Of a DNA stretch of 64,000 bases, positions 32,727 to 45,729 are shown piece after piece. The stretch covers positions 42,318,209-42,382,208 of the forward strand of contig CM039509.1 in assembly GCA_022432975.1 (NCBI GenBank), given 5' to 3'. This DNA is from Begonia masoniana. Lineage: Eukaryota > Streptophyta > Magnoliopsida > Cucurbitales > Begoniaceae. The notes beneath the pieces were generated by a model. The model was not told where the DNA came from, searched no databases, and saw nothing but the letters and a program-made list of their open reading frames with translations. Each line of letters opens with the position of its first letter. The stretch's first letter is position 1. A program made the position numbers and the translations under genes.

Positions 32727-33837
32727 TTAGTCTTCAATATTCAAATTCGTAAATTTCTCAAGAATTTCATCATCTCGTTGTTGATCTCTTATCTTGGCGT
32801 CGATCCAATCTTTGATATAAATGAGCGCCTCCACAAGGTCCGATGCAAGTCTTCCTCTTCGTTCATCATAAACACGTCCACTTGTACTAAAAGCAAATTC
32901 TAATGCTACAGCAGAAACAAGTTCATTTGTAAAAGAATTAGAATATTTTTCAGTTTGTAATTCACTTCATATATCGTTAATACTATATTGTTGATAAAAA
33001 CTACCTCCACCACCACCACCACTACTACTAGGATAGCTCTCGGTACGTGGAGGTCGTGAATAATAATTATTAACATTGGAATATTTTGTTTCATAAGAAA
33101 CATATAAATCAGCAACTCTATTTGTTATGTCATCACTAGTAATTAAATGTGCAATACATAAATTTGTAAAAATCTTATTGAGTATAAGACATACTTCTTT
33201 TAATTTAAATCTTAGATCCATGATGCATGCATAACAAAAAAAATAAGAGTAATGTTATGCAAATATTTTTTAAATTTTGTTTATATTTTATTAAAAATAT
33301 TACTAAATTCATCTACTAGTCGATATTTTGTAAAATTACATGTTAAATCTATAAAAATAGGAATAATAATATTAGAAGTGAGATAATAAATTCCAGAACA
33401 TTGATTTGTAACATCATAAAAAAGTTTTAAAAAATCACGAAATATATTAGCAATATCACAACTAGATTTGTCAAGGTTAATACTTTGCGTCTTATTATTA
33501 ATAAAAGTACAAATAACTTGCCAGTATGGCCTAGTATTTTGCAACATCAAATAAGTTGAATTCCACCTATTATCTATGTCGGTTTTTAATTTTATTGGTT
33601 TAAGTTGGGCAGCTGTACAAAAATCTTTATATTCTTGTTGTCTCAAATTAGACCCAATAATATATGAAATTACGGACCTAATTAATTCAATATGAGGTGA
33701 AATATATAACATATCATCTTTAACAAACAAATTTAAAATATGACACACACATATCATGTGAAAAAGAGAACTACGAGTAACATGTAATTGTAAATAATCT
33801 TTAAATTTAAAAATAGCAACATCATTAGCACTAGTAT
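32727..33837 (-). pseudogene. hAT2 transposase, central and C-terminal part
   Basis: Minus strand. Continues after the insertion with SANDVAI, then HILNLFVKDDMLYISPHIE, IGSNLRQQEYKDF and DNRWNSTYLML (33757-33281 open). Later come MDLRFKLKEVCLI (33221) and the tail RVYDERRGRLASDLVEALIY, KDWIDAK, ending at TAA 32727-32729. Relative to hAT1, about 45 residues of the dimerisation core are missing near 32930: hAT1 has ELEIYFDTRYQF through the TVVSE region, hAT2 jumps from SFTNEL to VSAVALEFAF. Stops and shifts occur elsewhere. It is inactive. Confidence 0.85.
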
Positions 33838-35292
33838 TGACATGCCAAGAGGCTCAATTAATTGAAAATCCGATAAAGGCCAAAACTTTATTTATTCTCC
33901 TTACTTATTACGTGCTCTCTTGTGTAGGTAACGAACTATTGAAGGACGGTGCATGGGAAGCTAGTTCAACGAATTTGGAGTTCACATGGAAGCAAAGCTC
34001 GAAATGTAATGAAGAAAATCCTCGAGCACCAGCTGGACTAGCAGAAGCCGAAATTTGTCTTCCGGAGATCAAGTTTTGTAATTTTCCTTTATTTTTTTTT
34101 ATTTTTTATTTTTGGCAAAATCTTAGCCATTAGTCATTTTCATGCTTTAGTATTTTACTTAGGCTTAGTCACATATTGGTGGCTTAGCTAGATTTACCAT
34201 TTGGCCCAAATTTTGGGATCCATTACTTGACCCATTATTTGGCCCATTACTTGGAGGCATTTATTGGGCCACATTGGAGACATCCTTGACACATTTTGAG
34301 GCCCACTTGGGGACATCACTTGGCACATTTGGAGGCACCACTTGGAGGCATCACATTTGGCCCATTCTTTTGAAGATACTTAGACCCATAGTGTTTCAAC
34401 CTAAGGGAGGCCCAAACTTGGATTTTTAACCTTGCAAGGACAAGAGATAGTGGCTTCATGGATTAATGATGTGGCAAGATCTCTCTATTGATCTATTTAG
34501 GCATGACATTCATCTCCTTCATAGGATTTGTGCTTGTTTGCCTTGATATTGGCCATCCATCCTTTTTTCATCCAAGGGCCACCATTCTTTCATCCTTATG
34601 GAAACCCTAACATCCACCTTAGGATTTCCTATTTAAACATAGCATTGGTGCATGTATTAGAACTTTTGTCAAAATTATAAAACTCCTATTTCTCTTAAAG
34701 CTTGTTTGCTTTGGTTTTCCTTGATTCTTTGAATCAAGTGGAAAAACTCTCCATTGTTAACCTAGCCTTCGGGTTGCTAGGTTAACTCTTAGTTATTCCC
34801 TCGCATTCTCCATTAGGATTAGGAGTGAGGATGAAAACCTAGGCCTTAGGTGGTCGTTTTTCCTCCGGGAAAATCGTTTATCCAAGAGCGTAAAACGTAA
34901 GATAGCTCTTTGGATCTGCCGAAGGTATTTTCATTTCTAGCATTTCCATCACCTTTCACACACATCTCCATCGTTAATTTCGGCTCTCACACTCACACAC
35001 CTCACCTTTAATTTCTTACAATTTTCTTCTTCATCTTTCTTGCATTTTTCATCTCCACGGATTTCCTTCATTCCACTACTTCTTCTCCCATCTATTTCTT
35101 TTTTTTTTTTTATGCTCATTATGCATCATACATTTGGCCACTAGCACACACATCACTCACCTCATTTGTCCTTTTCATTTATTGACATATTTATTCCTTA
35201 TTTTTGGCCATATTCACAACCACACACCCGAACACTCTCTTGACTAAATTTGTGGGTTTTACACCGACCCTTTTCTAAGGGCTCCCGTGTCA
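33838..35292 (+). repeat. 5' LTR of the non-autonomous gypsy element (1455 bp)
   Basis: Pairs with 44817-45729 plus 48441-48952. Contains a run of TTGGCCCATT/GGAGGCA phrases (34200-34340). Unusual TGAC..GTCA ends, but normal TG..CA in the strict sense. The short ORF at 33837-34133 is LTR sequence and recurs in the other LTR. Confidence 0.9.
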
Positions 35293-36470
35293 AGTGGTAT
35301 CAGAGCGTAGGAAGTTTCCCTAATGCGTTTTAGTTGTCTTTGGCATTAGCCAAAAGTTGACACAAAACTGGGAAAGCCGCTCTTCATTGTAGCATTATTT
35401 TTTAATCTAATTTTGTGCTTATTTTGTGATAAATTTATTATGATATTTGCTGACATATTCCTTGTCATTTATTAACTTAAACTATCATGGTAAAATGTGG
35501 AATTAATGTGGACATCATCTCGGCCAAGGTTTATGACTATGTTACTCTCTGTTTTTGCTTGTTATTGGCCTCGATTTTTTTAGCACTATAATGTTATGTT
35601 GTACCCTATGTTTTGCATCTAAATATTGTCAAATAACTAGAGGTAAAATCTGAATATTTTTGGATGCAAGAAATCAGCCTAAAGATTAAAGTTATAAAAT
35701 CAGTTTTTTGTCTACTTTAGCTTCGGTTTTTCATTTTTGCTTCTCCTCGGTTTTCTTGCTTAATGTTATGTTTGTTTCTACTTCTTAGCATCTAGAATTA
35801 TCTATTGCATTATCTATTACATGATATCACTTTAGCATGAAAATCAGAATTGCAAAAAAATGACAAATACAAGTGTTTAAAATCGGTTTACATGTTACCT
35901 TACTTTCGGTTTTTCTAGTATTTTGCCTCGGATTTTCATACTAATTTGCTGAATGTTTGCACTTGGATATAACTTATAAATTCATCTATTATATGCTGTT
36001 ATTTGATTGCACCAAATTATTTTATGAGGATTAAGAAATAGCATGTTAAATCGGCTATATTGAATGTTATACACTTGTGAAAATTCTGCTCTATTTAACT
36101 TGAAATTTCAGCATGTTAACTTTGATAAAACTTGTGTTCTACTTTTATTACTTGCTGATTTTGGAGTTATTTAGATAGCATCAATATTATTTTGAGTGAT
36201 TCTAGTTTAAAGTTGATAACTTGATTGAATATTAGTTGAAAATTGTGGTGATAAACGTTTATTGAAAATATTCATTTATATAGTTAGTATGCTAAGTGTT
36301 TATTCAAATCACTAAGTCGTTTTCCTTATGTGAGCATGTTCCCTATTATCATATTGTCTTAGCTAAGATATGTCCTTAGTGCCTAAAATTATCTAAGACA
36401 TTAAGAAAATAAACACCTTATTAACTTAAGTGAAATCATTTAGACAAGAATTTGAACATTAATTAAAATC
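35293..36470 (+). other. Primer binding site and long untranslated leader
   Basis: TGGTATCAGAGC (35295-35306) is a perfect initiator tRNA-Met type site. About 1.15 kb of AT-rich leader follows with no coding signal before the gag ATG at 36471. Confidence 0.8.
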
Positions 36471-36623
36471 ATGACTAATAGAAGTGGATTCACACGTGAT
36501 GCACCACACCAAGAGCCAAATCGGGCTAGGGACACTCCCCCTCCCGAACATACACGTCACGAGGGTGAGACTAGCATGCAAGGTGGCATGCAAGGTCAAA
36601 TCGAAGCCTTAACGGGCTTGGTT

Positions 36624-39209
36624 TGTAACACCCCTAATACTGTACCTATTTACCCGTATAAATTTTTCATTTTTATTTTTACCTTTTAAACAAAACTTTA
36701 AAAACCTAACGTTAAAGCGGAATTGAAATCGAAGTTCGTTTGGTAAATCATTTAAAATATAAACTAAAACTATTAATAAAACTTAAATCATTTAAACATT
36801 TAATAAAAAAAACATTTAAAATCATTCAGAAAAGGGGAGGGCAGAATCGGAAATCTGCCCTCAGAAAAGTAGCAGCGATCGGGCGCTGCTAATTGCAGCG
36901 CACGATCGCTGCATTGTGCAGCGCCTGATCGCTGCACTGTGGCGATCATTTGCTGCTGCAGCGATCCCCACGGCGCCCAGTCGCCGACCCTTCATTCAGC
37001 GATCGCTGGCAGCGATCAGCGCACAGCGCCCGATCGCTGCAGCTCCTCACTTCTTCCTTACTTCGTTCTTTTCTTTTCTACACTTAGGCTCTCTGGAATC
37101 TCAAACTCCAGAGAGCAGATCTCTCAACATCCCTCTCTGGGATCTGATTCCAGAGAGCATTTTGCTCTTTCTTTTCTTACTCAATTCCTCACCTTTATCA
37201 CAAAGGTTTACAACTTAATTCAACCGACTCGCGACGGACTTTGCGAAGTCCAACTACGTGGATAGCTCTAAAAACCAAGCTATCCGTAACAACCTACAAA
37301 CAACGTTTCAAAACATTTTCATTTAACTTAACATTTAACCCAAAACATTTCATAACGTTTATCAAAACTGTTTATACCAAAGCGTTTTACATACAATTAC
37401 CAAAACGTTATCTAACCCCTATCCAGATCCAAACAACCTAAATATTCTATACAATTATCAGATCAAACATCCCAAAATAACCCCAGAGTCCATACATACA
37501 TCCCCACGGGTCATATCGTGCCTCGACTGCTCAGCGCACTCCCACGGCCATCATCCATCAGCTGCTCCTACGTCAGGAGGAGGAATATCATCCTCACCTG
37601 GGTCAACGTAACCTATAACGTCACCTACACCATACAGACACATATGAGATATTGAAATCTCAGTAAGCTACGTAAATGCAGATGCATGCGTGCGTATGCC
37701 ATTCATAAAACGTGCAGATTACAGATTCATATTCAGATACATTTTCATTACGTCACAGACAGATTGTTACCGAGATATCAGCCCTCTAAATGGAAAGGAT
37801 ACATCCCGCGGTCGGACTACCACTTTCGATTTAGAGGAGGGGGGTACATGCTCACAAACCCTACAGCCATGCCTGAGCCCCACCTCGCGTAACCAGATAC
37901 AGATACAGATACAGATTACGTACATTAATTACAGAGGTTCATTTCTTTCCTTAAAACACGTGCGGAAATCCATTTTCTATGACATTTGAAATACGTGATG
38001 CATGAATAGTTAATCAGCGGAAAGTAAACAAACAGCATACATATCAACAAGACAATACAACATAACCTATAAACAACCAACCTAACTACCCAACCTAAAC
38101 AATGTAAAACAAGGAACCCTCAAGGATCCTTGATACGACGACGAGGTATGGTGTAGACCTTTCGGTCAAGCAAGTCACGAGAACTTACCTTGAGCGCGCT
38201 GGATCTCAAGCTTCGTCCACTGGAGTCGCGTGTCTGAGGTAAAACACGATATTTGCCGTTAAAACCGAATTAAGCTATTAAACATCCAAATTACAAAATC
38301 CTCAATTAACGAATTCTCCTAAATTCTCCACTTAGCTATGTAGAGCATTTCGAACGTTAATTAAAGCTTTATAATCCAAAATCTCTAGTTACGAGTTTTT
38401 CCTAAAAACCCGACATTTTACCGATTTATAACTTTTTCGCAAATTGACTTTTCTTCGTCCAATAACGTCCAACATGTTCAACATATACATAATTACGGCT
38501 AACCTATTAATTACGAGCCCTAATTCGCGTTTTTAACGAAAATCGATCGAAACCCTAATTGAAACCCTAATCCTAAATCGAACCGAAAACTCAGAATAAA
38601 TGCTCAGAGACCGAAGCTGCATACCTAGGGTAGCGAGAGAAGAAGAAACCGTGAAGAAATCGGAACGAACGGAGGTCGGATGGAGGTCGGAATGTTGGAA
38701 GTCGTCGGCGGCAAAGAGAGGGTTTGCTCTCTGTTCGTGAACGCCAGGAAGAGAAGAAGAAAAAGTGAAGAGAAAAGAGGATTTGTGTTATTTTATAAAA
38801 TTGATTTTACAAATTACCGTTTTGCCCTTCTTTGATTTTTATATTGATTCCGTCCTTCGGTTCGTTAATCGTCTAGCCATTCGGTTTCACCCAATCTCCA
38901 TACTTCACTAATACGTCCAACTTATTATCTGGGATTTAATAAAACTGTCCGTTCGCAATTTGGACCTCGTTTACTATTTTTACGAGAACGTCTTTTACAT
39001 TACGAAAAGTGTATTTACTCGGAATATCGTATTTGATCTCTGAAAATTCCCGTAAATTCATTAAAATTCTTATTATTCGATAGAATCGTAATGACGTTTT
39101 CTTTTTGTGAAACGGACCTGGTTTGACATATTTACCAAAAATGCCACTATATAATAAAATACGAATATAATATAATATATCCAAAAACCCGTACAAGCCG
39201 GATATTACA
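36624..39209 (-). mobile_element. Solo LTR (gypsy, B family), minus strand, 2586 bp
   Basis: Flanked by TGGTT on both sides. On the minus strand it starts TGTAATATCCGG and shares TAGTGGCATTTTTGGTAAATATG-like sequence with solo LTR B. It carries a minus-strand donor-like AAG/GTAAGT near 38193 with a GACC-GAAA-GGTC hairpin, the GTGGGAGTGCGCTG box near 37550, hairpins near 37088 and 37145, and a cluster of AGCGATCG motifs (36868-37045). Small ORFs at 36916-37441 are translations of this repeat. Confidence 0.95.
36868..37045 (-). repeat. Cluster of GCAGCGATCG palindromes
   Basis: About ten copies of GCGATCGCTGC, GATCGGGCGCTGC or GCGATCATTTGCTGC type motifs in both orientations within 180 bp, able to form alternative hairpins. 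Confidence 0.75.
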
Positions 39210-40012
39210 TGGTTAACACCCTTGCTCAACAAGTCAAAGAACTTATGTCCAACCCTCCCCGAAGAGAATCCCATGAACGAGTTCCTTCACAAGAGACCTC
39301 CTCTAGGATTATACCCGAATGTCCTAGATGTCGAACCCCTTTTCAACCACCCTTAGAGGAAGAAGAATGGACGGAGCCCCAAAGAAGGAGATCCCGTCAT
39401 TATGAATCGGAGGATGAGGATTGAGCGGGAGATGAGGAAGAGCAATACCGTCCTAATCGTCGAAAGGATAACGACGACCTCCGCAACATCAAGATCACAA
39501 TTCCCCCTTTCAATGGAACGTGTGACGGGCACACATATTTAGATTGGGTTGATAAGGTCAAGAGAGTTTTTGAGTGTCATGATTACTCCGATAGAGTGAA
39601 GATACAAGTCGCCTCCCTTGAACTTACGGGCCACGCCGCATTATGGTGGTCCAACCTCAAAGCCCAAATGATGAGAACCTTAGGATACCCCGTTTCAACT
39701 TGGAATTCCATGAAAGACTTAATGCACCATAGGTTCGTCTCCCGTCACTACAAACATGAACTCTTTCATCAACTCCACAACCTCAAGCAAAACAATCTCA
39801 CGGTCAATGAGTACCTTACAGAATTCGAGATTCTCAATATGTGATGTGCTATTGATGAGCTTGAAGAACAACTCATCGCTTGGTTTATACGAGGTTTGAA
39901 CTACGATATAGGTGACGCAGTAGAAATGCAACAATTGGAGACCATGGATATGGTCATACAATTGGCCCTCACGGTGGAGAGGCAATTAAAGAGGAAGTGC
40001 TAGACTGACTTG

Positions 40013-43000
40013 TGTAACGACCCTTACCCATTCCTAATTATTTTTCGTATAAATTTTTCTTTTTCACTTATAACTTTTAAATGAACTCTAAGCAGAATTT
40101 AAACCGTAGACTAAACTATTAAATTCACTCGAAAACTTCTTTGAAAACATTTAACTTAAAACAATTGAAATGAAATTTAAAACAATTATTTTAAACAATT
40201 AAACTATTAAAACAATTAAATGCAGAGGAGAAACAATCGGCCAGGGGTAAAATCGCCAAGCCTGACAAAAGAAAGAGGGGCGATCGATCATGCCGATCGA
40301 TGGCGATCGAACGGCATGTCCTCTGGAATCCGATTTCCAGAGGACTGTTTCTCTGCCTCTTCTTCTTTTTCTTTTCTTCCTCTTTCTTCTTTCTTTTCCT
40401 TTTCTCACTTCAACTACACCTAAACACCTAAACACACTTAAACACTTCATCATAAATCACTCTTAATCTCATTCATTCTTTAATTCCTCAGCCACCAAAC
40501 CTAATCATAACATAATAGAAAACATAGTGGTACTTCATAAAGACGAACTGCATGGATCCGTTTGAAAACCGAATAATCCCTACGAGTTTAAAATCACCAA
40601 GCAGTCCAGATATCTTCAATAAAATACTTTTCAAAACAGTTTATCAAAACATCAAACACTTAACTATCCAGAACCAAACATCCTAATATGTTCTATCTGT
40701 ACAATTTTCATATCTATCAATTTTCCCCAAAACATTTACCTACGTCCCCACGGGTCAAAATCGCACCAACTGTGTCAGCGCACTCCCACGGGCATCCTTC
40801 TTCAACCAGCGTGATCATCTAACAGAGGAACATCTTTCTCACCTGTTTTTGGGTTCACCTACACCATAAGGACACCTATGAGAATAAATCTCAGTAAATT
40901 CTACGTAAATGACAATGCATGAACATGTATATGCAATTTTCATAAGTTCTTGTGCATTCATTTCATTTACCATATCGTGCATTCATTTATCATATCGTAC
41001 ATTCATTTCATTTATCATGTCATACATTCATTTATCATATAGTCATCTCATGTACGTCGTCTCATATAAGTCGTCTCATGTCAGTCATCATAGTCATCTC
41101 ATTTTAGTCGTCTCATTTCAGTCGTCATAGTCGTCTCATTTTAGTCATCTTAGTCGTCTCATTTTGTTTACATTTCACTTTACTTTCATTCATTTATCAG
41201 ATTGTCATCTTATTTCAGTTCATACATTCATTCATTTATCAGATAGTCGTCTCATTTCATGTCATCACATTTCTTTTTCTTTCATGAAATCTATGCATAA
41301 ATTCGTTTTCATGACGTTTATAAAACAGTGATGCATGACAATACAAGAATAACATAGACATACAGCGTACATACCATCAAACAATACAAACATAACCTAT
41401 AAAAGACCTAACCCTAAACTACCCAACCAAAGCGAATAATCACACATAACTCCAAATATCCTCGACAACGAAACACGACATATGGTGTAGGCCTATCGGC
41501 CACAGCAAGTCACGAGAACTTACCTCGCGTCCGTTGCACACCGAGCTCCATCCACGAGCGTGGTTCACCTAGGGCAAAGCACAACATTTGTCATTTAAAT
41601 CAATTCTAAACTATCGAGTTTAGAAAAATACAAACTCCTACCTAAAGAAAATCTCCTAAACTCTATTATAACTCAAAACATGAACCAATTGCGAAAAGTT
41701 ATAACTTCATCTACAAATGTCGAAAAGGCTTGATCCAAAAGCCACGGCTTTTATAAAGTATCTAATTTAACCCACAAAAACAGTTTTGCGAGATAAAATC
41801 AGAAGGATGGTCAAAAATGCATCAAAACAGTGACCTGCCAAAATTTCGCTTTACTATTTTACTTAAACTTTGAAAATTCATAACTTCTCCAATTCTTATC
41901 CGATTTCAATGATTCAACATGTTTTGGAAACCTTATTATGTCTATTTTAACATGGAATCAACCCTTCATCCAAAATAAAACAGAAGCGTGACAGAAAGAT
42001 CAAAAACCGAACTGACCGTGGAAATTCTCCAGTTTTTACACAACAACTTCAAAAATTCATAACTAAATCAATTCTTAATGAAATCGAGTGATTCAAGTTG
42101 CTATAAACTCCTTTAAGAGTCTTCTATCTAATGAAACAATTTATTTATCCAATAAAAATCACGAGCTAGGTCAAATACTTTCAAAACCAAAAGTGCTCTG
42201 TTTTGTGCATATTTCAAACCCATTTATAATTCTTTCTTCTATTATGCACCATCTTTCATTACAATCTAAACCTAATCCTTAGAATGCCATTTAAACACAT
42301 TTAACTCGGCAAACGATCCATTTTCAGAGGGAGAATTCGTAGGTTAGGGTTTTTGGAGAAAACCCAATCCCTAAATTTCAACCAAACCTTAGTTTCTCAC
42401 TCATAAACACTAAAACTCACTATTATTAAACCAAAATCCAACTTACCTTCAATCTTCAACAAGGGAGAGAGCTTGGCATGAAATCGTCGGCTGGAAAGGG
42501 AGGAGTTGCAGAGGAAATTTCGTGGAATGCATAAAGAGGAAGGAGGGTTTTGCTTTTAATATAAATTTAACTTACTAAATTACTAATTTGCCCTTTTATA
42601 CTTAACCTTTGCTTATTTCATTATTTAATTATCGATTTGGTTTCTCTAAATTTTTTTATTACACCAACAATTTCGATTTATTCCTAGGGCTCTAATAAAA
42701 CTTTCCGTCCGTCAAACGGGTTTAGTTTACTATTTTTACGAATTAAACCACTATAGGGTTAAAAATGGAAACTTGACCGTATACCTTCGATTTGGATTTC
42801 TAAAATTTCCATATTTCTCCTAAAATTCATATTAGTCATATGGGTTCTATTAAAACTTTTCGTTCATAAAATGGGCTTAGTTTGCTATATTTACTGAAAT
42901 ACCCCTATATTACGAGAAATACCAAAAATCTCGTAAAATTGGCGTTACATCTTCAAAAATTCCCTCATTTCTCCAGATACTCTAATTTATTTATAGGGTT

Positions 43001-43104
43001 CCAATAAAACTTTCCATTTTCAAAACGGGCTTGATTTGGTATATTTACAAAAATACCATTCATATGCGGAAAATCTAAAACCCGAAAAAGAACCGGGCGT
43101 TACA
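40013..43104 (-). mobile_element. Solo LTR (gypsy, B family), minus strand, 3092 bp
   Basis: Flanked by ACTTG (40008-40012 and 43105-43109). Minus-strand start TGTAACGCCCGG. Contains a minus-strand donor-like GAG/GTAAGT near 41523 with GGCC-GATA-GGCC, the GTGGGAGTGCGCTG box near 40790, the hairpin 40318-40345 next to GATCGATC clusters (40281-40316), and the ATGA-type minisatellite in reverse (40960-41280). Small ORFs inside are not genes. Confidence 0.95.
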
Positions 43105-43106
43105 AC

Positions 43107-44405
43107 TTGCCTAACAAATTTCCACCTCAAAATTTCAATGCCGACAAAACCACTCCGAGGAATGATGACAAGAGGCCATTTAATAGTAATTGGCCCCCGA
43201 AAGGACCTAACACGACTTATAATCCCTCACCCACGAACCAAATCCAAGAAAATCAACCGAAAGGACTAAGAGCACGCGATGTCCAATGCTGTAAGTGCCT
43301 AGGAAAAGAACATTACACTAATGAATTCACTAACCGCCGTGTGATGGTCATTAAAGAATCCACGGGTGAATGGGAAAGTGAAGAAGATGAAGGTCAATAT
43401 AATAAGATCAAAGAAGAGGACGTAGTAGAAGGAAGTGAATAAGAAGCTGATGAATGCACGGCTCAAGAAGGATCGCTACTACTTGTTATAAGACGAGCTT
43501 TAATGTCTAAGAACATGGACAAGAATTGTCAACGTGAAAATCTATTTCATAGTCGATGTGCGGTCAAGGACAAGGTTTATTCAATGATAATTGAAGGAGG
43601 AAGTTGCATCAATGCGGCCTCCCAAGACATGGTCGACAAATTAGGTTTGGAAACCACTATCCACCTTACCCCCTACAAGCTTAAATGGTTGGACGATAGT
43701 AAGGATCACGTGATAACTAAGCAAGTGACCATAGAATTCACCATAGGAAAGTATAAAGACTCGGTTGTTTACGACGTTGTCCCGATGACTGCCAGCCATG
43801 TTCTACTTGGACGACCATGGCATTTTGACCGTAGAGTCCAATACGACGGATTCCTCAACCGTTACGCCTTTGATTATGGAGGAAGAAAAATCAAGTTGCT
43901 ACCGATGACTCCTGAGAAAGTGGCTCGTGATGAGTCCGCAAGGAAAGAAGGAAAAATAAAAGAAAATTTTTTGCTATCAAAATGTGTGTTGGTATCAAAT
44001 ATAGAACAAGAGCCCTCTCATATAAAGTGGCATACCAATCCCTTATATGGCGAAGAAATACCATTGGAAGATGTACCCTTGTGGTTTCAAAAGAAAGAGG
44101 AGTTAAATGAGAAGACTATTTTTGGACTAAGTAGTATGATTATTGCTCCATTTCTCCCCTTTTTAAAACTTGTGGAAATTCCCATACCATTCCCATCAAT
44201 TAGAAAGAAGTTAGTTTATGGCCTTGAGCCTCACTATTACCTTCCTACATTGTTCCTTCAAACCGTACAGATAAGCAAAAATTTTACTCCCTTTGTGACC
44301 AACAAAAGCACTATTTTACAATTGGGAGAATTACTAAAACAGTATTCTCTACCATGTGATTATTACAAATTCTACCATAGAACAGGGACAAGGTTCAATT
44401 GGTAA
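43107..44405 (+). pseudogene. gag zinc knuckle and aspartic-protease-like part of non-autonomous gypsy element
   Basis: Frame from 43107 with one stop near 43440. A knuckle-like CCKCLGKEHYTNEF lacks its last Cys (Phe instead). The retropepsin-like region starts near 43555: VKDKVYSMIIEGGSC, KLGLETTIHLTPYKLKWLDD, YDVVPMTASHVLLGRPWHFD. The catalytic loop has Glu where family members have Asp (IIEGGS), so it is probably dead. Beyond LLPMTPEKV the sequence (WFQKKEELNEKTIFGL and on) matches nothing I recognise, and no RT motifs appear. Confidence 0.75.
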
Positions 44406-44407
44406 GA

Positions 44408-44816
44408 AAATTTACATTTATGGTCTTAAGAGTACTCGGATTAATTCTTTGGTCGGAGGATTATAACCTTTCCACCTCCCCACATGTGGAATTCAACTAC
44501 TTTGAAAAATTTCATTCCATTACCGAGCAAACGGCCTTTGAAGTAGTTTATGAATTCAATTTTCTCACATTTACCAAAGAACTTTGTGAAAAGACCACCC
44601 AACCACCCAAAATTTGGAAATTATGTCAAGAACACTATTGGTGGTTAAAGGGATTTCAACTTCATACCCTATTGGCAGACTATACCTTATTCATCGTCAA
44701 ATACAAGCATTTAGAGAGTCTAGTTGAGATCCTTGTCACAAGTTTTGGAGGAGACAACATTGGGAAGAAGTCAACTAATGGATTTGAGGTCAAATCCTCA
44801 AATCACCAGGAGATGA
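44408..44816 (+). pseudogene. Integrase C-terminal remnant of non-autonomous gypsy element
   Basis: A short open stretch contains SPHVEFNYFEKFHSITEQTA followed by FEVVYEFNFLTF, recognisable as the integrase end block (PH.EF.YN...H..T..SPFE.VYGF.PLTP in family members). The joining of protease-like sequence to the integrase end without RT/RNase H implies a large internal deletion. The frame runs a few codons into the 3' LTR. AATCACCAGGAGATGA before 44817 is the probable polypurine tract. Confidence 0.65.
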
Positions 44817-45729
44817 TGACATGCCAATAGGCTCAATTAATTGAAAATCTGATAAAGGCCAAAACTTTATTTATTCTCCTTACTTATTACGTGCTCTCTT
44901 GTGTAGGTAACGAACTGTTGAAGGACGGTGCATGGGAAGCTAGTTCAACGAATTTGGAGTTCACATGGAAGCAAAGCTCAAAATGTAATGAAGAAAATCC
45001 TCGAGCACCAGTTGGACTAGCAGAATCCGGAATTTGTCTTCCGGAGATCAAGTTTTGTAATTTTCCTTTATTTTATTTTTATTTTTTTCTTTTGACAAAA
45101 TCTTAGCCATTAGTCATTTTCATGCTTTAGTATTTTACTTAGGCTTAGTCACATATTGGTAGCTTAGTTGAGATTTACCATTTGGCCTAAATTTTGGGAT
45201 CCATTACTTGACCCATTATTTGGCCCATTACTTGGAGGCATTTATTGGGCCACATTGGAGATATCCTTGACACATTTTGAGGCCCACTTGGGGACATCAC
45301 TTGGCACATTTAGAGGCACCACTTGGAGGCATCACATTTGACCCATTCTTTTGAAGATATTTAGGCCCATAGTGTTTCAACCCAAGGGAGGCCCAAACTT
45401 GGATTTTTAACCTTGCAATGACAAGAGATAATGGCCTCATGGATTGATGATGTGGCAAGATTCCCTCTATTGATCTATTTAGGCATGGCATTCATCTCCT
45501 CTCTAGGATTTGTGCTTGTTTGCCTTGATCTTGGTCATCCATCCTTTTTTCATCCAAGGGCCACCATTCATTCATCCTTATGGAAATCCTAACCATCCAC
45601 CTTAGGATTGCCTATTTAAGCATAGTATTGGTGTATGTATTGAAACTTTTGCCAAATTTATAAAACTATTATTTCTCTCCAATCAAGTGGAGAAGCCCTA
45701 CATTGTTAACCTAGCCTTCAGGTTGCTAG

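Larger units (their letters stand above)
36471..40007 (+). pseudogene. gag: gag of non-autonomous gypsy element, split by a solo LTR
   Basis: ATG 36471 starts MTNRSGFTRDAPHQ and reaches QIEALTGLV at the insertion point (TSD TGGTT, 36619-36623 and 39210-39214). It resumes with NTLAQQVKELMSNPP, a CPRCRTPF pair and an acidic stretch. The gag core follows: ITIPPFNGTCDGHTYLDWVD, ELTGHAALWWSNL, WNSMKDLMHHRFVSRHYKH, VNEYLTEFEIL. Stops occur at about 39422 and 39842. The frame runs on to 40007, where the second solo LTR is inserted. Typical Ty3/gypsy Gag; decayed. Confidence 0.85.

Noticed and set aside
36916..37441. Overlapping ORFs in a GC-rich patch
   Set aside because: They come from the GCGATCG palindrome cluster and hairpins of a minus-strand solo LTR.
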